Source of the DNA: Aegicerativicinus sediminis
Lineage (GTDB): Bacteria; Bacteroidota; Bacteroidia; Flavobacteriales; Flavobacteriaceae
Length of the DNA stretch: 64,000 nt
NCBI RefSeq assembly: GCF_015476115.1
Contig: NZ_CP064295.1
Location: 1,792,001 to 1,856,000 of the forward strand
Direction of reading: 5' to 3'
The translations under genes were made by a program, and so were the position numbers. This document shows, one piece after another, positions 1 through 9,132 of this stretch. Numbering within the stretch: the stretch's first letter is position 1; each line of letters opens with the position of its first letter. The notes beneath the pieces are model-generated. The model ran no database searches. It had not been told where the DNA came from and saw only the letters and a program-made list of their open reading frames with translations.

Positions 1-10
1 AATCGGTCTC

Positions 11-1654
11 CTATTCAAATACTACCTCTCCCTCTTGGTTAAACCAATTTTTATAGTTGGGCATATGGATTTTTTCGATTTGATTTCGCTTAGTTTTTAA
101 AGTGGGAGTTAACAGACCATTATCTACCGACCAGTCAGCCTTCATGATAACCATCTTTGATAATTTCTCCACTTTTTTAAGCTTTTTATTGACTGTTACA
201 AGCGTTGTTTTAAGACTTTCAATTAGTGTTTGGTGGTCTTTAGCTATACCATCTTCAGACAAAACGCAAAGAGCTATAGGCTGGGGGATTCCCATACCTA
301 CTACACAGCATAATTCTATATTTTCATTTTTCAATAGTTGCAATTCAATAGGTGCAGGAGAAATGTATTTCCCTTTATCTGTTTTAAACTGGTCTTTTAT
401 GCGCCCAGTTATGAAAAGGTATCCATCCTTATCATATTCGCCAATATCACCAGTTTTAAGAAATCCTTCGCTATCAAACATTTCCTTTGTTAGATCAGGG
501 TTTTTATAGTAACCCTTCATGAGAACCTCATTTTTTATGCAGATTTCTCCCTCCTCAGATATTTTTCCTGTTACTCCAGGTAAGGCCTTACCAACCGATC
601 CTATTCTGTTTTCGGCAGGAAAATTATAATGTGATAAAATACAGTCTTCGGTCATTCCGTAAACTTGGTTGATATTTACACCAATTTTCCTAAACCAATG
701 AATTAGTTCGACGGAAATAGGGGCTGCACCAGAGGCAATAAATGTAGCTGTGGAAAGTCCCAGTTTTTTCTTTAACTTTTTTCTGACAAGCAAATTGACA
801 ATTGGGATACTCGTAAGAAGATTTAATTTTTTCTGGGGTATCTTTTTTAAAATGGCTTCTTGAAATTTTGCCCAAATACGCGGAACTGCAAAAAACATGT
901 GAGGTTGAACCTTCTCAAGATCAAGTGCAAAGGTTTCAATAGATTCTGCAAAATAAAAAGTGGATCCTCTAAACAAACCATTCATTTCTATACCAACTCG
1001 CTCTGCTACATGTGCTAGAGGTAGGTAAGAAAAGAAGCGTGGATTGTCAGGGACGCTAAGTTTCTTAGGGTAGGTTTGAGGAACTATAGTGAAATTTTGT
1101 ACAGTATGCATTACGCCCTTTGGGGTACCCGTAGTTCCAGAGGTATAAAGAATTGAAATTAAGTCATCGGGGTTTTGGTCTGCATAGGAAGTCAAGGGTT
1201 GGTTGTTTGCTACCAATTCATCCCAAGAAGTTCCATCATCCATACCATAGCAATTGAATCCGATTTTATTTATCTCTGGTATTCCAACCTTTTGGGATGG
1301 ATAATCATCAAGTTTCCCGAGAAATATGGAGGAAGACTCACTGTGGTCTAAAATTTGACGAATTGAATCGGCGTCTAAAGTGGGATAAATAGGTACAGAT
1401 ATATGACCTGCCATCATGATAGCGAGATCGGCCATAATCCAATGTGCACAATTTTTGGACAATATCGCCACCTTACTTTTAGGAGGCAAATCGAGTTGCC
1501 TCAATGACTTAGCTACCCTCCTTATTTCATCTCCAGCTTGAGAACGGGTATATGTTTTTCTTTTGCCTCCATGAAGGGGTTGGTGGAATAAAATTAAATC
1601 AGGATTTTCCTTTTCCCATTGGAGAAAGGCGCCTAAGGGTGATTGAACAGACAT
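11..1654 (-). CDS. AMP-dependent acyl-CoA ligase (long-chain fatty acid type)
   Basis: Activates a carboxylic acid, probably a fatty acid, as an acyl-adenylate and then as a CoA thioester. The adenylate-forming signature is complete: the P-loop YTSGTTGTPKG at about residues 170-180, YGMTE at 332-336, the TGD motif at 401-403 and the hinge/C-terminal region GRIKDQFKTDKGKYISP at 417-433. At 547 residues it is somewhat shorter than the FadD15-like ligases it resembles, but both ends look intact. It starts at the only ATG consistent with the family. It is separated by about 155 bp from the dehydrogenase gene upstream, so shared transcription is uncertain. Substrate is inferred from family only. 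Confidence 0.9.
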   Translation of the reverse strand: MSVQSPLGAFLQWEKENPDLILFHQPLHGGKRKTYTRSQAGDEIRRVAKSLRQLDLPPKSKVAILSKNCAHWIMADLAIMMAGHISVPIYPTLDADSIRQILDHSESSSIFLGKLDDYPSQKVGIPEINKIGFNCYGMDDGTSWDELVANNQPLTSYADQNPDDLISILYTSGTTGTPKGVMHTVQNFTIVPQTYPKKLSVPDNPRFFSYLPLAHVAERVGIEMNGLFRGSTFYFAESIETFALDLEKVQPHMFFAVPRIWAKFQEAILKKIPQKKLNLLTSIPIVNLLVRKKLKKKLGLSTATFIASGAAPISVELIHWFRKIGVNINQVYGMTEDCILSHYNFPAENRIGSVGKALPGVTGKISEEGEICIKNEVLMKGYYKNPDLTKEMFDSEGFLKTGDIGEYDKDGYLFITGRIKDQFKTDKGKYISPAPIELQLLKNENIELCCVVGMGIPQPIALCVLSEDGIAKDHQTLIESLKTTLVTVNKKLKKVEKLSKMVIMKADWSVDNGLLTPTLKTKRNQIEKIHMPNYKNWFNQEGEVVFE

Positions 1655-1810
1655 GTTAAAGTTAGTAGTTGTACTACAAGATAACTATTAGATTTCAATT
1701 ATTTGGCTATTGCATTCATTTTGTGCTAATTGCAAAAGTTGAATTACGGATTGCATTAAAAAAATGAAACAAATTTTTAAACCAATTGAGGGCAAGTCAA
1801 CACTTTTGTC

Positions 1811-2695
1811 CTAGTTGTTAGGTGTTAATTGAGGTTCTAAACTGTGGTTTGCTCCAAAGTTGAAAATATTGGTGATTTTCTTTTTAAGAAGGCGTATTCT
1901 CTTCATAGGATGACTTTTTATTATAAGTCTGCCAAGGCGTGGTGAGATTCTGTTAATAGATAATAGATAAACTTCAAATTTACCCACAACAATTCGCTGG
2001 CGTTTTTTCATTAGGCCTTTAATGGTGTCTTTTGCACATTGGTCTGCAGTCATTCCTAATTTATGTGAGGTTTCAACCCTTCCGAAAGGTTTGCCGTTTC
2101 CACATAATCCCTTGGCCGTTATTTCAGTGTTTATGAAACCTGGAATCACAAAGCTAACGTCAAGGTTGCAATTCATATTTTCAGCCTGAAGCGATTCGAA
2201 AAAACCATGAAGAGCATGTTTTGAAGCGGCATAAGCGGAACGTCCAGGGATACCCATTACTCCTGCAAAACTGGAAACTACAGCAAACCAACCATGCCCT
2301 TGGTCAAGGTATTTTGGCATAATTGCCTTTGTAAAGGCAACGGTTCCGAAATAATTGGTTTCCATAATTTGTCGGTCAATCTCCATTTCATTTTCAATGA
2401 CCATTCCTTTTTGTGCAATCCCGGCATTATGAATAACTAAATCTAATTGCTTTAAACCTTCTACAGCGTTTATTGCTGTTTTTATGGAGTTTGAATCGGT
2501 TATGTCTAATTCAAGGGTTATAAATTGGTTTGGATACTGACAGCTTTTTTTAAGTTCTGTGAGTTTTTCCGATCTTCTAGCAGATGCAATTATTGTTGCT
2601 CCTAATTGATTTAATTGAATTGCTAATGAAGCTCCAATGCCTGAAGAGGCTCCTGTTATCCAAACTACTTTATTTTTAAAATCTACTGTTTTCAT
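1811..2695 (-). CDS. SDR family NAD(P)-dependent oxidoreductase
   Basis: A classical short-chain dehydrogenase of 294 residues. The cofactor glycine motif TGASSGIG is at residues 14-21, the NAG element (here HNAG) at about 89-92, the catalytic serine in VVSSFAG near 141 and the YAASK pair at 155-159. The longer C-terminal part with basic residues (MKRIRLLKKK) resembles DHRS7B-like membrane-associated SDRs, so a lipid or ketone substrate is possible but not shown. A perfect TAnnTTTG box lies 41-48 bp upstream of the start, suggesting its own promoter. Its neighbour downstream is an acyl-CoA ligase, in keeping with lipid metabolism. Confidence 0.9.
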   Translation of the reverse strand: MKTVDFKNKVVWITGASSGIGASLAIQLNQLGATIIASARRSEKLTELKKSCQYPNQFITLELDITDSNSIKTAINAVEGLKQLDLVIHNAGIAQKGMVIENEMEIDRQIMETNYFGTVAFTKAIMPKYLDQGHGWFAVVSSFAGVMGIPGRSAYAASKHALHGFFESLQAENMNCNLDVSFVIPGFINTEITAKGLCGNGKPFGRVETSHKLGMTADQCAKDTIKGLMKKRQRIVVGKFEVYLLSINRISPRLGRLIIKSHPMKRIRLLKKKITNIFNFGANHSLEPQLTPNN

Positions 2696-2735
2696 CGGTA
2701 TACGTTTTAATTAACCCTCGTTTCGATTGTTAATC

Positions 2736-2743
2736 CAAACTTA
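2736..2743 (-). promoter_or_regulatory. Candidate -7 box TAAGTTTG
   Basis: On the minus strand this reads TAAGTTTG, an exact match to the Bacteroidota -7 consensus TAnnTTTG, 41-48 bp before the SDR start codon. I see no clear -33 TTG partner, so the call rests on sequence and position only. Confidence 0.4.
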
Positions 2744-2886
2744 GCTCGGAAAAATTGTTGGGATGTCCGAAATAAGGAGTCTTAGATAAATTCGGACATC
2801 TTTAAATTCAAATAAATTGAAGGTTGATTTTAATATACTGTAGAGATTTGTAGGTGTTACAAATTAAAATTTAGAATTGTAGCAAT

Positions 2887-3630
2887 TTATTCCACATTTA
2901 GGATATTGTTGAAATTACCTTGGTTATCCTTAACCTCGAAAACAGGATTTCCACCTTCGTCTACATAGATTTTTATTTTTACAACTCCATTTGGATCGGA
3001 CAAGTATAAGCCTGAATTATTATCGCCGGTTCTTCCAAGAAATAACCGTCGTTTACTCCCTAAACTGTTGCCAATTTTCGCAACTAACTCTTCAGCTTCT
3101 TTCTCAGAAAGGGATTTTAATTTTTTTTGAAGTTCCTCTATCTTGTTTATTCTAGTTATGAGATCTGATCCTGTAGGTAGATCTGATATTGCAATACCTC
3201 GACTTATTCGTTCCTTTCCGTCTTTGTAGGATTCGCTATTTAAAATTTGGATGACCTGATCTTCTTTATATTGGTCCATGGTAAATGACATTCCAGAATA
3301 AGTTTGGCTATTTTCAGTTTTTCCATGATATATTAAACCCCCACATTCATCACCTTCTTCATTGAAAAATAGAATTCCTGCAGGTCGATCTCTTTTTTCG
3401 AAATCTTTGCCATTCATTCGACCTGGATGCTGCCGAGTTTCGTTGCTTAATACCATTCTTAATTCTCCGTCTTCTGCAACGACATTTATTTTTTTAACCG
3501 TAATTTCATCGAATTGCTCATTTTTATCTTGGCTTCTTACAGATGTTAATAATAAAAAGCCAAAGACAATTGTACTTATAAGGGCATAGGCAGATAATAA
3601 ATTCAATCTTTTTTCAATAGATCTTTCCAT
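2887..3630 (-). CDS. Hypothetical membrane-anchored protein, 247 aa
   Basis: I do not recognise a characterised family. One hydrophobic segment at about residues 12-29 (ALISTIVFGFLLLTSV) follows a basic N-terminus and would anchor the protein with the rest outside the cytoplasm. The body begins with ITVKKINVVAEDGELRMVL and contains repeated short beta-type phrases (GILFFNEEGDECGGLIYHG, GLYLSDPNGVVKIKIYVDE), each reading like one strand pair of a beta-rich domain. A predicted helix with EKEAEELVAKIG lies between. It stands alone, with about 190 bp before the next gene upstream in sequence order. Function unknown. Confidence 0.75.
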   Translation of the reverse strand: MERSIEKRLNLLSAYALISTIVFGFLLLTSVRSQDKNEQFDEITVKKINVVAEDGELRMVLSNETRQHPGRMNGKDFEKRDRPAGILFFNEEGDECGGLIYHGKTENSQTYSGMSFTMDQYKEDQVIQILNSESYKDGKERISRGIAISDLPTGSDLITRINKIEELQKKLKSLSEKEAEELVAKIGNSLGSKRRLFLGRTGDNNSGLYLSDPNGVVKIKIYVDEGGNPVFEVKDNQGNFNNILNVE

Positions 3631-3691
3631 TGTTATGATGTTTTAAATTTTTCAAATGTTATATTCAAAAATGTGACAATTTCAATAGTAT

Positions 3692-4543
3692 TTAGAGATT
3701 ATCAAATTCTATGAATTCGTATTCTGGCGAGGCTTCTATAACTTGTCTTAATACTGAGGCATGGCCATTTCCAAAGACAAGTAAGATTCTATCATTGGCA
3801 TTTTCAGTAATCAGTTGTAATTTTCTAAATATGCGCAAATTCCGATTGTACCACCATGAGGAAATAATATCAGCTCCCCTTGAATCGCCTAGTTTGAAGT
3901 CGCCAATTAAATACGCTCCATAATCGTATTGATGATACTCTTTTGAATTTATGTACTTGAAATAGTCCAATAAATTCATCTTCGGTATAGCCTTATCTTC
4001 AGCCTCACGCTGGTCTCTATAATAATTTTCATAAATATCATCACTTTGAAAATCGAAATCTTTAAATAGAGCTTGGGCGTAAGACGAGTCAATTTTTTCT
4101 AAATCGCCAGCCATTGTTTCGGTATCAATTGAGTATAAGGTGTCTAGTTTTAATTCTGAGGCAATACGCATAGCCAATTGGAAGCGTTCATCCCTATTAT
4201 TTTGGTATTCACCAGATTTATAACTTCTAAATTTTTCGGTTGCATTCCAATTTTCAAACGCTTCTATGGCAATTTTGTTAGGTTTGAACTTTTTAATGTA
4301 ATTAACCAATTGAGTTACCTCAGATTTTTTTGGCTCTTTTAAAACATCTATTTTGTCTTCGCTAGATGTTTTGTGTGCATCTAAGCCTGGGTAATCAAAA
4401 TGGAATGTACCCACTACTAGAACCTGAGCTTTTTCTTTTGGAAAATATTCAGATATTTCCTTTAAGGGTAATTGGTTTTTATGATTGGAAGTGCAGGAAA
4501 AATTTAAAAGGAGACAGAGGAAGAAAAATTGAAAATACTTCAT
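3692..4543 (-). CDS. DUF5694 (TraB-like) lipoprotein
   Basis: A 283-residue exported protein with a lipobox-like signal (LLLNFSCTSN, Cys at about 17). It begins its domain with VLVVGTFHFDYPG followed by a conserved helix KKFKPNKIAIE and ends with VFGNGHASVLRQV, the pattern of DUF5694 proteins, which look distantly like the TraB/GumN (erythromycin-esterase-like) fold. The histidines in GTFHFD and GNGHAS could be metal ligands by analogy with that fold, but this is inference. It is a single gene with intergenic DNA on both sides. Confidence 0.8.
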   Translation of the reverse strand: MKYFQFFFLCLLLNFSCTSNHKNQLPLKEISEYFPKEKAQVLVVGTFHFDYPGLDAHKTSSEDKIDVLKEPKKSEVTQLVNYIKKFKPNKIAIEAFENWNATEKFRSYKSGEYQNNRDERFQLAMRIASELKLDTLYSIDTETMAGDLEKIDSSYAQALFKDFDFQSDDIYENYYRDQREAEDKAIPKMNLLDYFKYINSKEYHQYDYGAYLIGDFKLGDSRGADIISSWWYNRNLRIFRKLQLITENANDRILLVFGNGHASVLRQVIEASPEYEFIEFDNL

Positions 4544-4733
4544 TATTAGGGTGGTTAGTTAATAAAATGACGACCACACCTGCAATTTGTTACATCTGTC
4601 AAGTTCCAGTTTAATACAAGTAGAAAACGAATTCTATTCAAGTTAGCTTTAAATTCAAAGGGGATGTCATAAGATTTTAAATCTTTTTAGTTTTAGTTTG
4701 AAGGATTCAATTTGAAATAAATGCTTTAATGAC

Positions 4734-5444
4734 TTAGGCAACATTCACATTAAAAAAATATCCTACTAATGCTGTTAGTCCCATGGCAACGGTACCCCAA
4801 AAAGTAATTCTTAAAATTGCTTTACCAATATTAGATCCTCCTGTTTTGGCCGCTGTTGCACCTAAAATAATCAGGAAAAAAAGGGCAAAGAAATAAAGCC
4901 AATATTCCATGCTTCTTAATGGGAGGAATAAGGTAACTAAAAACGGCAATAAACCTCCAACGGTAAATGCAGCTCCAGATGCCATTGCGGCTTGTAGTGG
5001 TTTTGCTTGGCTTATTTCATTAATCCCCAATTCGTCTCTTATATGAGCGCCTAAGGCATCATGTTCTGTTAGTTCCTTTGCTACATTAAGAGCTGTTTCC
5101 TTTTTTAAACCTCTTTGTTCATAAATTTCAGCCAGTCGTTGAAGTTCAATTTCAGGCATGTCTTTCAATTCTTCTTTTTCTCGTTCAATATCTGCTTTTT
5201 CTACATCTGTCTGTGAGCTTACGGAAACATATTCTCCTGCTGCCATGGAGAGTGCGCCTGCAACAAGGCCTGCCAAAGTTGCTAAAATTACGGGTTCTCT
5301 TGTATCACTTGCCGCGGCAACACCGATGGCAATACTTGCAGTCGATAAAATACCATCGTTCGCTCCAAGAACAGCGGCCCTTAACCAATTACTGCGATTG
5401 ATATAATGGGGAGCTAAATAATCATCCAAAGGTTCTGTTTGCAT
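4734..5444 (-). CDS. VIT1/CCC1 family metal transporter
   Basis: A 236-residue membrane protein of the vacuolar iron transporter family, which moves Fe2+ or Mn2+ out of the cytoplasm. The N-terminus NWLRAAVLGANDGILSTASI is the family hallmark for the first membrane helix. A second helix with AGALSMAAGEYVSVSSQ leads into a charged cytosolic helix hairpin (EKADIEREKEELKDM) whose acidic residues bind metal in characterised members. Three further hydrophobic helices follow. Lies immediately downstream of the NmrA-like gene (gap about 65 bp), with no evident functional link. Confidence 0.9.
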   Translation of the reverse strand: MQTEPLDDYLAPHYINRSNWLRAAVLGANDGILSTASIAIGVAAASDTREPVILATLAGLVAGALSMAAGEYVSVSSQTDVEKADIEREKEELKDMPEIELQRLAEIYEQRGLKKETALNVAKELTEHDALGAHIRDELGINEISQAKPLQAAMASGAAFTVGGLLPFLVTLFLPLRSMEYWLYFFALFFLIILGATAAKTGGSNIGKAILRITFWGTVAMGLTALVGYFFNVNVA

Positions 5445-5508
5445 GTTTGTCTATTATTTCAATTACAATTGACCTTTAAAATAATGTGAGGATTTTCTAT
5501 CTAGAAAA

Positions 5509-6456
5509 TTATTCCAACGGAATGCGTTCCGCATTTATGGACAGCCATTTGTCAAAGTCTTGGAGTTCAGAATTTAGTTTTAAAGAAAGTTCTTCATCGC
5601 GAATACTATTAAAATCATCATTGAAATCTCTTTTAAACTGGAACATATTTCCTAAATCGTCAGCGCCAGGAAATCCAAAATTTCTATAGGTCTCAGGACT
5701 AACATTATTATAAATAACATTAATATCTAGGGCTTCAGAAAGTTTTGCAGCCATCTCACTTCCGCTTAATTTTTCTCCAACAATTCCTATAGTCTTTCCA
5801 ATTATGTCGCCATTTTCTTTGAAAACGCCATACGCACATTTTCCAATGTCCTCTGCGGCAATACCAGCCAATTTTTTATCATCCATAGGGAAAGCTATAT
5901 AGTAATTGCCATCTTCTCCTTTTTGAGGCCCCATTCCGAAATAGATAAAATTATCCCAATAAAAAGAAGTTCTCAAAAGGGTTACAGGCAAGTTTGCTTC
6001 CTTAAATAAATTATCCGCTTCTCCTTTGCCATCAAAATGTGGGACTTTATATTTGCCTTGAAGCGTTGGCATTCTATCATCATCTAATGGAACCCAATTT
6101 CTTGTGTCTTCTAATGTCGACCAAATGATATGTTTTAAATTGGAAGTTTTGGCAGCGTCGATGAAGTTTTTTACTTCCTGCATTTCCTTTTCTGCGGAAA
6201 AATGCTCCCAGAAAAACGTGACAAAATAGGCTCCATAGGCTCCATCTAAAGCAGCTTTTATACTTTCCGTATCATCAATATTGGCTTCAACAACTTCAGC
6301 TCCTTGCTTTTTTAAGGCATTTGCCTTTTCCGAAGAGGCATTCCTTGTAACAGCCCTTACTTTGAAATCTGAACTTTTATCAGTTAATATGGCTCTCACA
6401 AGCCCTCCTCCTTGTGCTCCAGTTGCCCCAAATACGGTAATCAATTTAGTACTCAT
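5509..6456 (-). CDS. NmrA/HSCARG-like NAD(P)-binding protein
   Basis: A 315-residue Rossmann-fold protein of the atypical SDR/NmrA group, which often senses the NADP(H) pool or reduces small molecules. The dinucleotide motif VFGATGAQGGG is at residues 8-18. The following EKANALKKQGAEVVEANIDD is the typical second and third strand region. The central part (HIIWSTLEDTRNW) resembles human HSCARG. No YxxxK catalytic pair is obvious, so a sensor role is plausible. A second NmrA-like gene lies two genes upstream at 7572-8420, and both may belong to one stress-related cluster. Confidence 0.85.
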   Translation of the reverse strand: MSTKLITVFGATGAQGGGLVRAILTDKSSDFKVRAVTRNASSEKANALKKQGAEVVEANIDDTESIKAALDGAYGAYFVTFFWEHFSAEKEMQEVKNFIDAAKTSNLKHIIWSTLEDTRNWVPLDDDRMPTLQGKYKVPHFDGKGEADNLFKEANLPVTLLRTSFYWDNFIYFGMGPQKGEDGNYYIAFPMDDKKLAGIAAEDIGKCAYGVFKENGDIIGKTIGIVGEKLSGSEMAAKLSEALDINVIYNNVSPETYRNFGFPGADDLGNMFQFKRDFNDDFNSIRDEELSLKLNSELQDFDKWLSINAERIPLE

Positions 6457-6628
6457 TTTTTAATTTTTTAATTCTAAAGTAATCTTCAGTGTAGACTTTA
6501 AATGGGTTTACCCATCATTTATCTTCACCCTCATAAGATACAAAGAATAAAATTCGCAATTGTAATATTTCAATTGGAGCATTTCACATCTTTGGGATTA
6601 TGCCTAAACCATAAATGGCAATAATTTC

Positions 6629-7516
6629 TTATGCAGCTTCAATTTTTAGTGAAGTCATTGTTAGGGAACCCGCCACTGGTTTATCGTTGAATAAAGTTAC
6701 TTCCTCATTCTTCTCCTTTAAAGCTAAGGTATAAAGCAAAGGTAAATAATGTTCAGGGGTAGGGATAGCCAAATCAAATGCCCGGCCCTGTGATCTAAAA
6801 TCAATTAGCCTTTGGTGGTCACCACCTAAAATATAGCTTTTCATTTTTTCGTTTGCCTCCGTTGCCCAATCAAAAGCAAATTCTTCATTAAGCTTACTCC
6901 AAGCAACCATACGTAAATTATGCACCATATTTCCACTTCCTATAATTAATACACCTTTATTCCTAAGGCTATTAATTTCTTTCGCTAACTCATAATGGTA
7001 CTGTGGGGGTTTAGAGTAGTCAATACTCATTTGAATTACAGGGATGTCGGCATTTGGATATAAATGCTTTATAACACTCCATGCGCCATGGTCCAAACCC
7101 CATTTTTCATCTAAACCGACTTCAGTTTTTGTTATGATGCTTTTTGTTTCCTTTGCTAATTCTGGACTTCCTGGCGCGGGGTACTGCACATCAAACAAGG
7201 CTTTTGGAAATCCACCAAAATCGTGAATTGTTGGTGGATTTTGCATCGCAGTTACAAAGGTTCCTTTGGTTTCCCAATGGGCAGATATACAGAGAATGGC
7301 ATTAGGTTTAGTAATTTCTTTACCAATTCTTCTAAATCCGGCTACAAACTCATTTTCCTCTATGGCATTCATAGGGCTTCCGTGCCCAAGAAATAACACA
7401 GGCATTTTACCTGTGTTACTTAAGGGTTCGGTCATTTTATTCAAGTCTCTTAAATTCATGTTTGAACCAATTATAGGCATTAAAGCCAATGATTTTAAAA
7501 ACGTTTTGCGATTCAT
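6629..7516 (-). CDS. ygiD: 4,5-DOPA-type extradiol dioxygenase
   Basis: Member of the class III extradiol (DODA/YgiD) family, which cleaves catechol rings such as L-DOPA with a metal held by histidines. Visible motifs are VLFLGHGSPMNAI, CISAHWETKG, the loop LDHGAWSVIKHLYP and IIGSGNMVHNL, all at the expected spacing. The protein has 295 residues, with about 35 residues ahead of the domain that begin MNRKTFLKSLAL and look like a leader, so export or a lipid-less anchor is possible. It sits 55 bp downstream of the QOR2-like gene and could be cotranscribed with it. Physiological substrate unknown. Confidence 0.9.
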   Translation of the reverse strand: MNRKTFLKSLALMPIIGSNMNLRDLNKMTEPLSNTGKMPVLFLGHGSPMNAIEENEFVAGFRRIGKEITKPNAILCISAHWETKGTFVTAMQNPPTIHDFGGFPKALFDVQYPAPGSPELAKETKSIITKTEVGLDEKWGLDHGAWSVIKHLYPNADIPVIQMSIDYSKPPQYHYELAKEINSLRNKGVLIIGSGNMVHNLRMVAWSKLNEEFAFDWATEANEKMKSYILGGDHQRLIDFRSQGRAFDLAIPTPEHYLPLLYTLALKEKNEEVTLFNDKPVAGSLTMTSLKIEAA

Positions 7517-7571
7517 TTGTCAAATTAAATATTATTGTTGACAAACATTATTGATGATTTGTACTGTTAAA

Positions 7572-8420
7572 CTACAAAGCCTTTGATAAGGATTCAGAAA
7601 TACTTGTTGTAGGTCTTCCAATAAGAGTGCTTAGCTCGTTTCTTTCATCATAAAGATCCCCTTTTAAAGTCGAGATGTGAGTGCCAGCCAAAAAAGTGGC
7701 CAGCCCCTCTGGCAATCCAGCTTCAATTAATGCATTGCTGTATTCTTCCTCTGAAATATTAACGTAAGGTATTTCTTTGTTGATGAGTTTAGATATTTCC
7801 TTTGCATAATCCTCCATGGTGTATGCATCATCACCAGAAAGTTCATATGCTTTGTTGATATGTGAATCCTCAGAAAGCACTACGGCTGCTGCTTCAGCAT
7901 AATCCTCCCTTGAAGCAGATGAAATTTTTCCTTCACCCGAACTGCCATACAATGTCCCCAATTCTACCACACTACCTACAGATTCCGTATAGTTTTCATT
8001 GTACCATCCATTCCTTAAAATGGTATAATCTAAACCAGATTCTTTTATTGCTTTTTCAGTATCCATGTGTTCACCTGCCAACACCAAGGTTGATTTATCT
8101 GCATTTAACAGGCTAGTGTATACAATGTGTTGTACTCCAGCGGCCTTGGCGGCGTTAATAACTGCTTGATGTTGCGTATAGCGTTTTCCTATTTCATTTC
8201 CAGAAATCAAAAGTAATTTGTCAATTCCTTTTAAGGATGCTTCCAAGCTTTCAGGTTCATTATAATCGAATTTTCGTGCCTCAATTTCTGACGAGTATAG
8301 TTTTTCTGGAGTTCGTACTAGCGCAACAATTTTATCAGAAGGTATTCTGTCTTTTAATTTTATTAAGGCCCAAGTTCCTAATTTTCCGGTCGCTCCTGTT
8401 ATTCCTATTTTCATTTTCAA
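7572..8420 (-). CDS. NmrA-like NAD(P)H:quinone oxidoreductase (QOR2/YtfG type)
   Basis: A 282-residue atypical SDR. The nucleotide motif GITGATGKLGT at about residues 6-16 is followed by VALVRTPEKL and RKFDYNEPESLEASLKGIDKLLLISG, very like the E. coli quinone reductase YtfG/QOR2. The segment HIVYTSLLNADKSTLVLAGEH supports this. Two nearby methionines (MKMKIG) make the start uncertain by two codons. It lies between the dioxygenase gene and an NTF2-like lipoprotein gene in a tight run (gaps 55 and 34 bp), just downstream of a divergent-looking AraC regulator, suggesting one regulated unit. Confidence 0.88.
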   Translation of the reverse strand: MKMKIGITGATGKLGTWALIKLKDRIPSDKIVALVRTPEKLYSSEIEARKFDYNEPESLEASLKGIDKLLLISGNEIGKRYTQHQAVINAAKAAGVQHIVYTSLLNADKSTLVLAGEHMDTEKAIKESGLDYTILRNGWYNENYTESVGSVVELGTLYGSSGEGKISSASREDYAEAAAVVLSEDSHINKAYELSGDDAYTMEDYAKEISKLINKEIPYVNISEEEYSNALIEAGLPEGLATFLAGTHISTLKGDLYDERNELSTLIGRPTTSISESLSKAL

Positions 8421-8454
8421 TATGTATTTAAATTAATTTGTTTTTGGTGAAGTC

Positions 8455-9039
8455 TTATTGTGCAAGGCCAATTTGTTTCATAAAAGATTGATTGTCCCAA
8501 AAAAGATACTCTTTAATCATTTTGCCATCTTTCCATTGACCTATGGTTGCCATTGTTAACTTGAAAGACTTTCCTGTCGGAGGTATTGTTTTTCCATTTC
8601 CTATTGGCATGGGCTCACTAAATGTTCCTTCCAATTCGCCTATCACAGCCGTCCAATCACCACTTCCAAAACGTACTGGATGGTTTTTGATTTTTGTATC
8701 TGGCGCAAAAATGAACATTGGCTTTAAGTCATCAATGTGAGCAGGGTATAGGCCTTCAGTAATACTACCATCAGGGTTGTAAACTACTATATCATCAGCA
8801 TGACTTTCATTAAACTTATCCCATTTTTGATCGGTATAATATTCATAGTCCAATGTGTCAAAAACTTGAAGGCGGTTCTCAATTAATAATTTTTCATCTT
8901 GATATGTTTGTAGCTCAGCCTCCAAAGATTCTATTTTGGCTTGCAGCTCTGCTTCGTTATTGGAACAACTTGTTGCAATAAAAATGGTTCCAATTATAAT
9001 TAGCAAAAGCTTTCCTAGTGATTTAAATTTTGTTTTCAT
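8455..9039 (-). CDS. SnoaL/NTF2-like lipoprotein (ester-cyclase type)
   Basis: A 194-residue exported protein with lipobox IGTIFIATSCSNN (Cys near 25), a short coiled-coil linker rich in Glu and Leu (AKIESLEAELQTYQDEKL) and a C-terminal NTF2/SnoaL-like cone domain (WDKFNESHADDIVVYNPDGS ... AVIGELEGTFSEPMPIGNG). Such domains bind small hydrophobic molecules, sometimes as ester cyclases, but catalysis cannot be read from sequence here. It is the first gene downstream of the AraC regulator, 93 bp away, and is followed closely by a quinone-reductase-like gene. Confidence 0.85.
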   Translation of the reverse strand: MKTKFKSLGKLLLIIIGTIFIATSCSNNEAELQAKIESLEAELQTYQDEKLLIENRLQVFDTLDYEYYTDQKWDKFNESHADDIVVYNPDGSITEGLYPAHIDDLKPMFIFAPDTKIKNHPVRFGSGDWTAVIGELEGTFSEPMPIGNGKTIPPTGKSFKLTMATIGQWKDGKMIKEYLFWDNQSFMKQIGLAQ

Positions 9040-9132
9040 TTTGTTCTTATTTGAATGTCAATTATTGATGATACAAAGATGAAAACCATTGAGGTTTTAT
9101 TTTTTACACATTTCGGAAGTATTAGGGTAATA

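Noticed and set aside
102-509. 135-codon plus-strand frame opposite the acyl-CoA ligase
   Set aside because: Lies fully inside a gene with complete catalytic motifs and has no recognisable features.
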